A stretch of DNA of 64,000 bases from Fusobacterium perfoetens (GTDB taxonomy: Bacteria; Fusobacteriota; Fusobacteriia; Fusobacteriales; Fusobacteriaceae), in contig NZ_JADYUD010000002.1 of the NCBI RefSeq assembly GCF_021531595.1, forward strand, positions 1-64,000, given 5' to 3'. Position numbers and translations under genes: made by a program. The notes beneath the pieces were generated by a model. That model did no database searches. It saw only the letters and a program-made list of their open reading frames with translations, and was not told the origin of the DNA. Position 1 is the first letter of the stretch. Each line of letters opens with the position of its first letter. Of the stretch, positions 53,015 to 62,601 are shown one piece after another.

Positions 53015-53638
53015 TTATTTTATAAAAGAAAGTAAAGTTTTTGAAGCCTTTTCAATATCCTCTTTTCCAAGTATTTCAGATATTACAGCAACACCACAGA
53101 CTCCAGTTTTCATAACTTCTTTTATATTATCAAGATGTATTCCTCCTATGGCAACACTTGGAATTTTCACACTATGAGCTATAATTTCTAAATTTTTAAG
53201 TCCAAGAGGCTCATTTATATCTTTTTTACTTCCTGTATAAAAAACAGTTCCTATTCCAAGATAATCAGCTCCTCCTGCTTCAGCTTTAAGAGCTTCCTCA
53301 ACACTTCCTACAGAAACTCCTATTATTTTATCTTTTCCAAGTATTTTTCTTGCTTCTTCCAAAGATTCATCGCTTTGACCTATATGAACTCCCTCAGCAT
53401 CAATTTCTTTTGCAATTTTAACATTATCATTTATGATTAAGGGAATATTATATTTTTTAGTAACTTTTTGAAGTTCTTTTGCAATCTCAAGAAACTTTTC
53501 ATCATTTATAAATTTTTCTCTCAGCTGAATAACAGTTGCTCCTCCTTTTATACTGTCTTCAACAGCTTTATAAAGATTTCTGTTTCCAAGAATATCTCTG
53601 TCAGTAACAAGATAAAGAGAGTAATCTATCTTATTCAT
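53015..53638 (-). CDS. thiE: Thiamine-phosphate synthase ThiE
   Basis: Joins HMP-PP and thiazole phosphate to give thiamine phosphate. 207 aa TIM barrel: YLVTDRDI, GGATVIQLREK, LIINDNVKIAKEIDAEGVHIGQSD, IIGVSVGSVEEAL, ADYLGIGTVFYTGSKKD and VAIGGIHLDNI are the phosphate- and substrate-binding loops. Its start overlaps thiD by 8 nt. Confidence 0.96.
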   Translation of the reverse strand: MNKIDYSLYLVTDRDILGNRNLYKAVEDSIKGGATVIQLREKFINDEKFLEIAKELQKVTKKYNIPLIINDNVKIAKEIDAEGVHIGQSDESLEEARKILGKDKIIGVSVGSVEEALKAEAGGADYLGIGTVFYTGSKKDINEPLGLKNLEIIAHSVKIPSVAIGGIHLDNIKEVMKTGVCGVAVISEILGKEDIEKASKTLLSFIK

Positions 53639-54437
53639 ATTTGACTCCAGCTTTCTTATATAAGTCTACAAAATGTCCTACAGGACCTACTCCATGTCCT
53701 ATAGGGAAAGAATTTCTGATAGCTTCAGTGATATATTCTTTTCCTAATCTTACAGCTTCCTCAACAGAGTGTCCTTTTCCTATAAGAGAAGCAATAGTTG
53801 ATGAAAGTGTGCATCCTGTTCCATGTGTATTTTTAGTGTCAATTCTTACACCAGGGAATTTAACAACTTTTCCGTCAGCAAGAAGAAGAACATCAGTACA
53901 GTTATCAAGTCTGTGTCCACCTTTCATAAGAACATTTTTAGCTCCAAGTTTTTGAATTCTTTTTGAAGCTTCTATCATATCATCTTCATTTTTGATTTCC
54001 ATTCCTGCAAGAATTTCTCCTTCAGGTATATTTGGAGTTACAAGTTCTCCAAGAGAGATAAATTTTTTTAGTTCTTCAATAGCCTCATCTTTTAATAATT
54101 TATATTCACTTTTTGAAACCATTACAGGATCAATAACAATATTTTTAGCATTATATTTTTTAAGAGCCTCTCCAATAGTTCTTATTATTTCACTGCTTGA
54201 AAGCATCCCAATTTTAACACTGTCAACTTCTATATCTTCAAATATTACTTTTATTTGTTGTTCTATTATATCTTTTGAGATTTCCTGAACTCCGAAAACT
54301 CCCATAGTATTTTGAGCAGTTACAGCTGTAATAACACTCATACCGTATACTCCCATTGCACTCATTGCTTTTAAGTCTGCTTGTATTCCTGCTCCTCCAC
54401 AAGAATCAGAACCAGCTATAGTCAAAACTTTTTTCAT
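53631..54437 (-). CDS. thiD: HMP/HMP-P kinase ThiD
   Basis: Phosphorylates hydroxymethylpyrimidine twice for thiamine synthesis. 268 aa, ribokinase fold: [68 protein letters not shown] and [11 protein letters not shown] (active-site loop). First gene of the operon. With ThiE and ThiM this is a salvage set; thiC and thiG are not here, and no TPP riboswitch is seen upstream. Confidence 0.95.
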   Translation of the reverse strand: MKKVLTIAGSDSCGGAGIQADLKAMSAMGVYGMSVITAVTAQNTMGVFGVQEISKDIIEQQIKVIFEDIEVDSVKIGMLSSSEIIRTIGEALKKYNAKNIVIDPVMVSKSEYKLLKDEAIEELKKFISLGELVTPNIPEGEILAGMEIKNEDDMIEASKRIQKLGAKNVLMKGGHRLDNCTDVLLLADGKVVKFPGVRIDTKNTHGTGCTLSSTIASLIGKGHSVEEAVRLGKEYITEAIRNSFPIGHGVGPVGHFVDLYKKAGVKYE

Positions 54438-54470
54438 CTTATCCTCCTTGCAACAATAAATAGATTTTTC

Positions 54471-54494
54471 ATATCTTTAAAGATATTTTATCAT
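54471..54494 (-). promoter_or_regulatory. thi promoter -10 with overlapping palindrome
   Basis: The minus strand has an extended -10 TGATAAAAT (54494-54486). The predicted transcription start falls in the perfect 16-bp palindrome ATATCTTTAAAGATAT (54471-54486), a possible operator site. Confidence 0.35.
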
Positions 54495-54607
54495 GTTTTT
54501 GAAAAAAATATTAAATATTTGTAAAATAAAAGAATAAATCTTTAATAAATTTTTTTACTGTGATAATATATTTTAAAAGATATATTTTTAAAGAAGGGTG
54601 ATGTTAT

Positions 54608-55570
54608 ATGGTAAGATTTGGGATTATAGGTACAAATTGGATAAGTGGAGATTTTATAGAAGCAATAAAAATAACAGAAGGTGCTGAAGTAAAAGCAGTT
54701 TATTCAAGAAAAAGGGAGACAGCTGAAGAATTTGTAAAAAAGTATAATATAGAAAACTGTAGAATATTTACAGATCTGGAGAAAATGGCAGAATCAGAAG
54801 AGATAGATGCTGTTTATGTAGGATCACCTAATTCACTTCATAGCAGTCAGTCAATTTTATGTTTAAAAAATAAAAAACATGTTATTTGTGAAAAACCTAT
54901 AGCAACAAAAGTTGAAGATTTTGATAAGATGACAGCTATTGCAGAAGAAAATAATGTAACATTAATGGAGGCAATGAAAACAACTTTTCTTCCAAACATT
55001 CAAGCAGTGAGAGAAAATATAGGAAGAATTGGAGATATAAGAAATATAACTGCAAATTTCTGTCAATATTCTTCAAGATATGACCTTTTGAAAAAAGGAG
55101 AAGTGACAAATGTTTTTAATCCTGAGTTTGATGGGGGATCAGCTTTTGATATAGGAGTGTATCCACTTTATTTTGTTCTGTCACTTTTTGGAATTCCAAA
55201 ATCATATACAGGAAGTAATATTTTTTTAAGTTCTGGGGTTGATGGAGCAGGTAATATAATTTTAAATTATGGAGATAAAATAGCTTCAGTTATTTATTCA
55301 AAAATAACTGAAACTAATATTCCAAGTGAAATTTTAGGAGAAAAAGGAAGTATTGTTATAAATCACATTTCAACTGCTGATAAAGTTGAAATTATTCCGA
55401 GAAACGGAGAGAAAGAAGATATCTCATGTGTTCAGGAAAAAAATCAGATGATTTATGAGCTTAAAGAATTTATTTCTCTAATAAAAAAAGGAGAAATAGA
55501 ATCTAAAATAAATAGTTTTGAGCTTTCAAGAAAGTCAGTTGAAATTTTGTCTTATGTAAGAAAAATATAA
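54608..55570 (+). CDS. Gfo/Idh/MocA family oxidoreductase
   Basis: 320 aa NAD(P)-dependent dehydrogenase acting on a sugar or polyol; substrate unknown. Rossmann start RFGIIGTNWISGDF, VYVGSPNSLH, then HVICEKPIATKVEDF (the conserved EKP lysine) and a C-terminal alpha/beta domain with DGGSAFDIGVYPLYF carrying the expected D..H-type region as DIGVY. An AAGGGTGA site precedes the ATG. Stands alone between the thi and cob operons. Confidence 0.88.
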   Translation: MVRFGIIGTNWISGDFIEAIKITEGAEVKAVYSRKRETAEEFVKKYNIENCRIFTDLEKMAESEEIDAVYVGSPNSLHSSQSILCLKNKKHVICEKPIATKVEDFDKMTAIAEENNVTLMEAMKTTFLPNIQAVRENIGRIGDIRNITANFCQYSSRYDLLKKGEVTNVFNPEFDGGSAFDIGVYPLYFVLSLFGIPKSYTGSNIFLSSGVDGAGNIILNYGDKIASVIYSKITETNIPSEILGEKGSIVINHISTADKVEIIPRNGEKEDISCVQEKNQMIYELKEFISLIKKGEIESKINSFELSRKSVEILSYVRKI

Positions 55571-55614
55571 TTTGACTAGAGTATGAAAGTTTATGTATAC
55601 TAAAAATAGAATAG

Positions 55615-55782
55615 AAGTTTTTACGGTTCATGAAAATGATTAATAGGGAAGATGAGTGTAATTCTCACACGGTCCCGCCACTGTAAGAATGATGAAAGCA
55701 GCATATTACCACTAAAGATTTTTCTTTGGGAAGGGCTGTAAGTAAGATGAATTTAAGTCAGGAGACCTGCCGTATAAAACCT
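55615..55782 (+). ncRNA. Cobalamin riboswitch aptamer
   Basis: P1 pairs GTTTTTACGG (55616-55625) with CCGTATAAAAC (55770-55780). The core shows GGGAA, CACACGGTCCCGCCACTGTAA, and the B12 box AGTCAGGAGACCTGCC (55756-55771). It lies upstream of cobQ and so should lower expression of the cobalamin operon when adenosylcobalamin is plentiful. Confidence 0.93.
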
Positions 55783-55794
55783 TTTACAACCTGC

Positions 55795-55862
55795 GAGGAC
55801 GGGGAGTATTTATTATTCAGATTATAAAAGTCCTTCTTTTTGTATTGGAAGGATTTTTTTTA
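55795..55862 (+). terminator. Expression platform terminator of the cobalamin riboswitch
   Basis: TCCTTC (55831-55836) and GAAGGA (55848-55853), extended by AAAG/TTTT pairs, plus a T-run, form a terminator. The upstream GAGGAC (55795-55800) can pair instead with GTCCTT (55830-55835), which would disrupt the terminator stem, so it is a candidate antiterminator. Terminator clear; switch inferred. Confidence 0.7.
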
Positions 55863-55902
55863 TTATTGTTCATAATATATTAGCAGAAATGAGGAAATTT
55901 TT

Positions 55903-57384
55903 ATGAAAAAAAATAAAAATATAATGATACTTGGAACATCTTCAGGAGCTGGAAAAAGTATTACAGCAGCAGGACTTTGCAGAGTTTTTTATAAAAATGG
56001 CTGGAAGGTAACTCCTTTTAAAGCACAGAATATGGCTCTTAATTCATATGTTACAAAAGATGGATTGGAAATAGGGCGTTCTCAGGGAGTTCAGGCAGCT
56101 GCATGTAAAATTGAGCCTGAAGGATATATGAATCCTCTTCTGCTTAAACCTTGTGGAAATAATCAGATTCAGATAATTTTAAATGGAAAGCCTGTGGGAA
56201 ATATGAGTGGATATGATTTTTCAAAAGAAAAACCAAAGTATAAAGAGCATATTTTAAAAGCTTATAAAAAAACAGAAAAATTTGATATCTGTGTTCTTGA
56301 AGGAGCAGGAAGTCCTGTTGAAATAAATATTAAAGAAAATGATTTAGTGAATATGGGAATGGCTGAAATGGCAGATGCTCCTGTTATTCTTGTAGCCGAT
56401 ATAGACAGAGGGGGAGTTTTTGCTTCTGTTGTAGGAACGATGGTTCTTCTTGAGCCTCATGAAAGAGAGAGAGTAAAAGGAATTATTATAAATAAATTCA
56501 GAGGAAGAAAAGACATGCTTCTGTCAGGAATAAAAAAACTTGAGGAGATAATAAAAGTTCCTGTTCTTGGCATAATTCCTTATTTTGATGTTGATATTGA
56601 AGATGAAGACAGGGTTACAGAAAGATTAAGAAAAGAAAAAGGAAAAGCAATAAATGTTGCTGTTATAAACTTAAATCATCTTTCAAATTTTACAGATATA
56701 GATCCTTTAAAAAAACAAGAAGATGTGGGAGTATCATATACAGACAATCCTTATGAACTTGATGATGCAGATATAATAATTATTCCTGGTTCTAAAAATA
56801 CTATAAGTGATATGGAATTTATAAGAGAAAAGGGAATAGATAAAAAAATTAAAGAGCTTCATCAAAAAGGAAAAATAATAATAGGGATTTGTGGAGGATT
56901 TCAAATTCTTGGAAAAGAACTGTGTGATAAAGATGGAGTTGAAGGAAATCCAAGAACAGTAAAGGGAGTAGGTCTTTTTAATATGACTACAGTTTTTTCA
57001 GAAGGAAAAACAACAACTCAATATAGAGGAAAACTGAAAAATACAGAAGGAATTTTACAAGGAATGGATGGTTGTGAAATTTTTGGATATGAAATTCATC
57101 AGGGAATAAGTTTTTCTGAAACAGAAAACTCTCTTACAGATGATAAATTTATAAAAGCTATTGTAAAAGAAAATATATTTGGGACATATATACATGGAAT
57201 TTTTGAAAATAATTGCATTACAGAAAGAATTCTTAATATAGTGAGAGAGAAAAAAGGAATGTCTTATAAATTTTTAAAAGAAAGTTATGAAGAATACAGA
57301 GAAAAACAATTTGATAAACTTGAAAAAATAATGAGAGAAAATATTGATATTGAAAAAATTTATGAGATTATATTTAAAAAATAA
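55903..57384 (+). CDS. cobQ: Cobyric acid synthase CobQ/CbiP
   Basis: Amidates four side chains of the corrin ring (adenosylcobyrinic diamide to cobyric acid) with glutamine and ATP. 493 aa: N-terminal P-loop-like GTSSGAGKS (11-19), KAQNMALNSYVT, VLEGAGSPVEIN, ILVADIDRGGVFAS; C-terminal class I glutaminase-like domain with IIGICGGFQILG (catalytic Cys) and GYEIHQG (His). First gene after the riboswitch. Confidence 0.96.
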   Translation: MKKNKNIMILGTSSGAGKSITAAGLCRVFYKNGWKVTPFKAQNMALNSYVTKDGLEIGRSQGVQAAACKIEPEGYMNPLLLKPCGNNQIQIILNGKPVGNMSGYDFSKEKPKYKEHILKAYKKTEKFDICVLEGAGSPVEINIKENDLVNMGMAEMADAPVILVADIDRGGVFASVVGTMVLLEPHERERVKGIIINKFRGRKDMLLSGIKKLEEIIKVPVLGIIPYFDVDIEDEDRVTERLRKEKGKAINVAVINLNHLSNFTDIDPLKKQEDVGVSYTDNPYELDDADIIIIPGSKNTISDMEFIREKGIDKKIKELHQKGKIIIGICGGFQILGKELCDKDGVEGNPRTVKGVGLFNMTTVFSEGKTTTQYRGKLKNTEGILQGMDGCEIFGYEIHQGISFSETENSLTDDKFIKAIVKENIFGTYIHGIFENNCITERILNIVREKKGMSYKFLKESYEEYREKQFDKLEKIMRENIDIEKIYEIIFKK

Positions 57385-57422
57385 AGTAAGTAATATTAAA
57401 TTTAGTGAAAGAATGTGATTTT

Positions 57423-58370
57423 ATGGATTTTGTAATAAAGTATTTAATAGCTTATATTTTTGATTTAATTTTTGGGGATCCTGAATGGTTTCCTCATCCA
57501 GTTAGATTTATAGGGAAATTTATAAATTTTCTTGAAAAACATCTTTATAATTTAAAAAATAAAACTTTCTGGGGGGGAGTGACAGCTTTTTTAGTAATAT
57601 CAGTTTCTGTATTAATTTCATATTTTTTAGCTGGGATATCTAAGTATATTGAAATATTTTTCCTTTATACAACTCTTGCTGGGAAATGTCTTGCTGATGA
57701 AGGAATAAGAGTATATAAAATTTTAAAATCAGGGGATTTAGAAGATGCTAAGAAAAAGCTCTCTTATCTTGTAAGCCGTGATACAGAAAAAATGGATAAT
57801 AGACAGATAATAAGAAGTATTCTTGAAACATTCAGTGAAAACTCAGTTGATGGAATAATTTCTCCTATGTTTTTTGCTTTTGCAGGAAGTTTTTTTACAG
57901 TGAAAGGAGTTTCACTTGCTCTTCCTTTTGCTATGGGATATAAAGCGATAAATACTCTTGATTCTATGCTTGGTTATAAAAATGAAAGATACATAAATTT
58001 TGGAACTGTATCAGCAAAAATTGATGATATAGCAAATTTTATTCCTGCAAGAATAGCTGGTGCTTTTCTTATACCAACAGCAGCTTTTTTTACAGGATTT
58101 AACTGGAAAGAATCTTTTAAGATTTTTTTAAGAGATAGACATAATCATGCAAGTCCTAATTCAGCTCATGGAGAATCAGCTTTTGCAGGAGCTTTAGGAG
58201 TTCAGTTTGGAGGAAAAACAAAATATTTTGGAGTAGTTTATGATAAGCCAACAATAGGGGATAAGATAAAAGATTTTGAACTTAATGATATTTTAAGAGG
58301 AAGAAAACTTTTATATGGAACTTCTGCTATTGGAATAATATTTTTTTCATTATTAAGAATTGTTATATAA
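57423..58370 (+). CDS. cbiB: Adenosylcobinamide-phosphate synthase CbiB
   Basis: Membrane protein that attaches aminopropanol phosphate to cobyric acid. 315 aa with several TM helices. DFVIKYLIAYIFDLIFGDPEWFPHPVRFIGKFI at the start, SRDTEKMDNRQIIRS, SENSVDGIISPMFFAF, NTLDSMLGYKN, and RDRHNHASPNSAHGESAFAGAL are CbiB hallmarks. I prefer ATG 57423; the GTG at 57405 is possible. Ribosome site weak in either case. Confidence 0.94.
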   Translation: MDFVIKYLIAYIFDLIFGDPEWFPHPVRFIGKFINFLEKHLYNLKNKTFWGGVTAFLVISVSVLISYFLAGISKYIEIFFLYTTLAGKCLADEGIRVYKILKSGDLEDAKKKLSYLVSRDTEKMDNRQIIRSILETFSENSVDGIISPMFFAFAGSFFTVKGVSLALPFAMGYKAINTLDSMLGYKNERYINFGTVSAKIDDIANFIPARIAGAFLIPTAAFFTGFNWKESFKIFLRDRHNHASPNSAHGESAFAGALGVQFGGKTKYFGVVYDKPTIGDKIKDFELNDILRGRKLLYGTSAIGIIFFSLLRIVI

Positions 58371-58410
58371 AATATTTCAATAATCTTTGTTTAATAGATG
58401 GAGGAAAACT

Positions 58411-59478
58411 GTGGAAATTCATGGAGGAAATATATATAAATTGCAGAGAGAGGGAAGAAAAGATATACTTGATTACAGCTCAAATATTAATCCTCTCGGA
58501 GTTCCTGAAAGTTTAAAAAAGGCTGTTTTAGAAAATTTCTTACTTTTAGAAAGATATCCTGATATAGATTATACAGAATTAAGAGAAAAGATAGGAAAGT
58601 ATAATAATATACCTGCTGAAAATATTATTGTAGGAAATGGTGCAACAGAAGTCCTTTTTCTTTATATGAAAGCTTTAAAGCCTAAAAAAGTTTTAATTGC
58701 AGCTCCAACATTTGCAGAATATGAAAGAGCTTTAAAAAATATTGATTGTATAATTGATTTTTTTCAAATGAAAGAGGAAAATAATTTTGTTTTAGATAAA
58801 GAAAATTTTATGAAAAAAGCAGCTGAATATGATTTAGCTGTTATTTGTAATCCAAATAATCCAACAGGAAAATTTATTTTAAAAGAAAATATATTTGAAA
58901 TAAATGAATATCTTGAAAAATCAAATACAAAACTTTTTATAGATGAATGTTTTATAGAATTTATAAAAGGTTGGGAAGATAAAACAGCTGCAGGGTTTAA
59001 GTCTGAAAATATTTTTATACTGAGAGCTCTTACAAAATTTTTTGCTCTTCCTGGATTAAGACTAGGATACGGGATAGTTTTTAATAAAAAAATAAGAGAG
59101 GAAATAAATAATATAAGAGAACCATGGAGTGTAAATGCTTTTGCAGACCTAGCAGGAAAAGTTATTTTAAACGATGAAGAGTATATAAAAAATACTGAAA
59201 AATGGATTGCAGAAGAAAGAGAGTGGTTTACAAAAGAATTAAAAAAATTTGAAAATAATAAAATAATAAAAGTTTATGAGACAGAAACAAATTTTATTTT
59301 AATAAAGTTATATAATAAAACAGCAGAAGAATTTAAAAATATGATGACTGAAAAAAATATACTTGTCCGTAATGCTTCAAATTTTAAATTTCTTGATAAA
59401 AGTTTTGTAAGACTAGCAATAAAAGACAGAGATAAAAATGAAAAAGTAATAAAAGCTATGAAAGAGGTTTTAAAATGA
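58411..59478 (+). CDS. cobD: Threonine-phosphate decarboxylase CobD
   Basis: PLP enzyme making (R)-1-amino-2-propanol phosphate, the linker used by CbiB. 355 aa, related to histidinol-phosphate aminotransferase. IHGGNIYKLQREG (typical CobD start), DYSSNINPLGVP, VGNGATEVLF, CNPNNPTGKF, FIDECFIEF, and PLP Lys209 in RALTKFFALPGLRLGY. The start is GTG 58411, with GGAGG 5 nt upstream; the longer frame from TTG 58387 lacks a site. Neighbour cbiB supports CobD over HisC. Confidence 0.93.
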   Translation: MEIHGGNIYKLQREGRKDILDYSSNINPLGVPESLKKAVLENFLLLERYPDIDYTELREKIGKYNNIPAENIIVGNGATEVLFLYMKALKPKKVLIAAPTFAEYERALKNIDCIIDFFQMKEENNFVLDKENFMKKAAEYDLAVICNPNNPTGKFILKENIFEINEYLEKSNTKLFIDECFIEFIKGWEDKTAAGFKSENIFILRALTKFFALPGLRLGYGIVFNKKIREEINNIREPWSVNAFADLAGKVILNDEEYIKNTEKWIAEEREWFTKELKKFENNKIIKVYETETNFILIKLYNKTAEEFKNMMTEKNILVRNASNFKFLDKSFVRLAIKDRDKNEKVIKAMKEVLK

Positions 59479-60815
59479 GAGGATTTCTTATTGCAGGAAC
59501 AAATAGTGGAATAGGGAAAACAACAGTTTCAATGGGGCTTATGGCATGTTTTGAAAATGTTTCTCCTTTTAAAACAGGACCTGATTATATAGATGGAAAA
59601 TTTCATGAATATGTTACAGGAAATAAAAGTTATAATCTTGATTACTTTTTAATGGGAGAAGATGGAATAAGAGAAAGCTTTTTAAAACATACAGAAAATT
59701 TTGCTATAGTTGAGGGAGTGATGGGACTTTATGATGGAATGGATAACTCTCTTGATAATGGAAGTTCTGCTCATACAGCAAGAATATTAAATCTTCCTGT
59801 TATTCTTGTTGTAGATGGAAAAGGAAAAAGCACAAGTATTGCAGCCCAGGTTATGGGATATGTAAATTTTGACAGAAGAGTTAATGTAGCAGGAGTAATT
59901 ATAAACAGAATTTCAAGTGAGAAAACTTATAAAATTTTAAAGGAAGCTGTAGAAAGATATTGTAATACAAAATGTTTTGGTTATATTCCTGAGCTTAAAG
60001 AAGTCTCTGTTTCAAGCAGACACCTTGGGCTTATGCAAGCTCATGAAGTAAAAGATTTGAAAGAGAAGATAGAATTTTTAAAAAATGAAATAAAAAAGAC
60101 TGTTGATATTCAAGGGATTTATAAAGTTTCAGAATTTATTCCAAATTATTCTTTAAAAAATTTATTTTTTTATAATAAAAATAAATATAAAGGACTTAGA
60201 ATAGGAATTGCAAAAGACAGTGCTTTTTCATTTTATTATAATGATAATATAGAATTTCTTCAAAATACAGGAGCAGAAATAGTATATTTTTCTCCTTTAA
60301 TGGATAAAAAAATTCCTGAAAATATTAATATGCTCTATTTTGGAGGGGGCTATCCTGAAATTTATTCTGAAGAACTTTCAAAGAATATTTCAATGATAAA
60401 TTCAGTGAAGGATTTTTATAATAAAGGAGGAGTTATTTATGGCGAATGTGGAGGATTTATATATCTTTCAGATAAACTTATAACTTTTTTTGGAAAAGAA
60501 TATTCTTTTGTAGGTCTTACAGGAAATATAATTGAAATGAGAGAAAAACTAGATATAGCTAGATTTGGATATATAAATATAGAATATAAAGAGAATATAT
60601 ATGGAAGAGGGCATGAATTTCATTATTCAAAAATAAAAAAAGAGGGAGAGGAAAGAAAAGAATTTAAAATAGAAAAACCTAATGGAAGAAAATGGGAATG
60701 TGGTTTTTCTTCAAAAAATCTTTTGTGTGGTTATCCTCATATTCATTTTTTTAAAAGCAGTGGTATAATTTTTGACCTTATGGACAGAGCATTGAAAAAC
60801 AAGGAGAAGATGTAA
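59475..60815 (+). CDS. cbiA: Cobyrinate a,c-diamide synthase CbiA
   Basis: Amidates the a and c side chains of cobyrinate, using glutamine. 446 aa: P-loop GTNSGIGKT (8-16), KTGPDYID, VEGVMGLYDG, VVDGKGKSTSIAA, then the glutaminase-like half with YFGGGYPEIY, YGECGGFIYLS (Cys) and GHEFHYS (His). The ATG overlaps the cobD stop (ATGA). Confidence 0.96.
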   Translation: MRGFLIAGTNSGIGKTTVSMGLMACFENVSPFKTGPDYIDGKFHEYVTGNKSYNLDYFLMGEDGIRESFLKHTENFAIVEGVMGLYDGMDNSLDNGSSAHTARILNLPVILVVDGKGKSTSIAAQVMGYVNFDRRVNVAGVIINRISSEKTYKILKEAVERYCNTKCFGYIPELKEVSVSSRHLGLMQAHEVKDLKEKIEFLKNEIKKTVDIQGIYKVSEFIPNYSLKNLFFYNKNKYKGLRIGIAKDSAFSFYYNDNIEFLQNTGAEIVYFSPLMDKKIPENINMLYFGGGYPEIYSEELSKNISMINSVKDFYNKGGVIYGECGGFIYLSDKLITFFGKEYSFVGLTGNIIEMREKLDIARFGYINIEYKENIYGRGHEFHYSKIKKEGEERKEFKIEKPNGRKWECGFSSKNLLCGYPHIHFFKSSGIIFDLMDRALKNKEKM

Positions 60816-61462
60816 TGGGAGATTATATAAAAAAGCCTGAAGATATAGAAAAAAGAAGTTTTGAGATAATAACAGAGGAACTTGGAAAAAAATCAGAAAA
60901 ATTTACAAATCAGGAACTTCCAATAGTAAAAAGAGTTATTCATACAACAGCAGATTTTGAATATGCTGATCTTATTGAATTTATAAATAATCCTGTAAAA
61001 TTTGGTGCAGGAGCACTTTCAAAAGGGTGTAAAATTTACTGTGATACAAATATGATAGTAAATGGACTTAGTAAAATAATTTTAAAAAAATATAACTGTG
61101 TTCCTTATTCTCTTGTAAGTGATGAAAAAGTTGCAGAGGAAGCTAAAAAAAGAGGAATTACAAGATCAATAGTTGGAATGGAACATGCAGGAAAAGATAA
61201 GGAAACTAAAATCTTTCTTATAGGAAATGCTCCTACAGCTCTTTATAAATTAAAAGAAATGATTGAAAAAAAAGAAATAGAAAAACCCTCTCTTGTAGTA
61301 GGAGTTCCAGTAGGATTTGTAGGTGCTAAAGAGTCAAAAGAAGTATTTAAAAATACAGGAGTCCCTTATATTACAGTAAATGGCAGAAAGGGAGGAAGTA
61401 CAGTTGCAGTATCTATACTTCATGGGATTTTGTATCAGATTTATAAGAGAGAGGGATTTTAG
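60815..61462 (+). CDS. cbiC: Precorrin-8X / cobalt-precorrin-8 methylmutase CbiC
   Basis: Moves the C11 methyl to C12 to give hydrogenobyrinate or cobyrinate. 215 aa. Catalytic His43 in VKRVIHTTADFEYADL. GAGALSKGCKIYCDTNMIVNG, GNAPTALYKL, VVGVPVGFVGAKESKE and NGRKGGSTVAVSILHGIL are characteristic. Starts in the cbiA stop (TAATG). Confidence 0.96.
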   Translation: MGDYIKKPEDIEKRSFEIITEELGKKSEKFTNQELPIVKRVIHTTADFEYADLIEFINNPVKFGAGALSKGCKIYCDTNMIVNGLSKIILKKYNCVPYSLVSDEKVAEEAKKRGITRSIVGMEHAGKDKETKIFLIGNAPTALYKLKEMIEKKEIEKPSLVVGVPVGFVGAKESKEVFKNTGVPYITVNGRKGGSTVAVSILHGILYQIYKREGF

Positions 61463-62601
61463 TGAAAAAATTAAAATCAGGTTATACTACAGGAGCATGT
61501 GCTACTGCCTGTGTAAAAGCTGCTCTTTTGGCTGTCCTTGATAATAAAAATATAGAAACAGCAGAAATAGAAGCCTTAAATGGAGAAACTTTAAAGATTC
61601 CTATAAAAAAAGTAAAAAAAAGAAAAAATTCAGCTACTGCAGTTGTAGAGAAATATTCAGGTGATGATCCTGATGTTACAAATGGAATAGATATTTGTGT
61701 AAAAATTAAAATACTTGAAAAAAACAGAGAATTTCCTCAAATAAAAAAGGGATATTATTTTAACAATATTTTAATTTATGGAGGGTATGGAGTAGGAGTT
61801 GCCACAAAAAAAGGACTTCAGTGTCCTGTAGGAAAATCAGCTATAAATCCTGGTCCTCTTAAGATGATAGAAAATACTGCTGTAGAAATAATTCAGGAAA
61901 GAAATATTAGAGCAGAAATAATAATATATATCCCTTCAGGAAAAGAAAAAGCAAAAAAAACTTTTAATGAAAAATTAGGAGTTATAGGTGGACTTTCTGT
62001 TTTAGGTTCAACTGGAATATTAAACCCTATGAGTGAAGAAGCTCTTAAAAATTCTCTTTATACAGAACTTAAAGTTTTAAAGGAAAATAGAGGTGGAGAT
62101 TTTGTAATTTTTTCTTTTGGAAATCATGGAAAAAAATATTGTGAAGAACATGGACTTAATACAGAAAGAATAATTGTGATGAGCAATTATGTTGGTTTTA
62201 TGCTTGAGAGCGCAGCAGAATTGGGATTTAAAAAGATTTTTCTTGTCGGGCATATAGGAAAGGCAGTTAAAATTGCAGGAGGAATATATAATACTCACAG
62301 CAGAACAGCAGATTGCCGTATGGAAATTATGGGAGCAAATGCTTTTCTTATAGGAGAAAGTTATGAGAATATAATGAAAATTTTAAAATCAAATACAGTT
62401 GAAGAAGCTTGTGAATATGTAGAGAAAAAAGAGCTTTTTAATTTGATAGCAGATAAGGCAGCACAAAAATCAAAAGAATATGTAAGAGATGAAAAAATAG
62501 AGTGTGAAGTCATGCTTTTTGCTTTCAGTGGAAAAGAACTTGGACACAGTAAAGGATTTTATAGACTTTTAAATGAGGTGCAGAAAAGTGAAGAAGATTA
62601 A
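61462..62601 (+). CDS. cbiD: Cobalt-precorrin-5B C1-methyltransferase CbiD
   Basis: Methylates C1 in the anaerobic corrin pathway. 379 aa. KSGYTTGACATACVKA (5-20) at the N-terminus, GDDPDVTNGIDI, GYGVGVATKKGLQCPVGKSAINP, GSTGILNPMSEEAL, FGNHGKKYCEEHGL and LVGHIGKAVKIAGGIYNTHSR are clear. GTG start overlapping the cbiC stop (TAGTG). Its presence, with CbiC, CbiE, CbiT and CbiL, marks the early-cobalt (anaerobic) route. Confidence 0.95.
   Translation: MKKLKSGYTTGACATACVKAALLAVLDNKNIETAEIEALNGETLKIPIKKVKKRKNSATAVVEKYSGDDPDVTNGIDICVKIKILEKNREFPQIKKGYYFNNILIYGGYGVGVATKKGLQCPVGKSAINPGPLKMIENTAVEIIQERNIRAEIIIYIPSGKEKAKKTFNEKLGVIGGLSVLGSTGILNPMSEEALKNSLYTELKVLKENRGGDFVIFSFGNHGKKYCEEHGLNTERIIVMSNYVGFMLESAAELGFKKIFLVGHIGKAVKIAGGIYNTHSRTADCRMEIMGANAFLIGESYENIMKILKSNTVEEACEYVEKKELFNLIADKAAQKSKEYVRDEKIECEVMLFAFSGKELGHSKGFYRLLNEVQKSEED

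Noticed and set aside
54438-54607. Possible TPP riboswitch before thiD
   Set aside because: No CTGAGA-type core or matching 3' box is present in the gap.
58387-59478. Calling the PLP enzyme HisC (histidinol-phosphate aminotransferase)
   Set aside because: The HGGNIY start and position between cbiB and cbiA fit CobD; no histidine genes are nearby.
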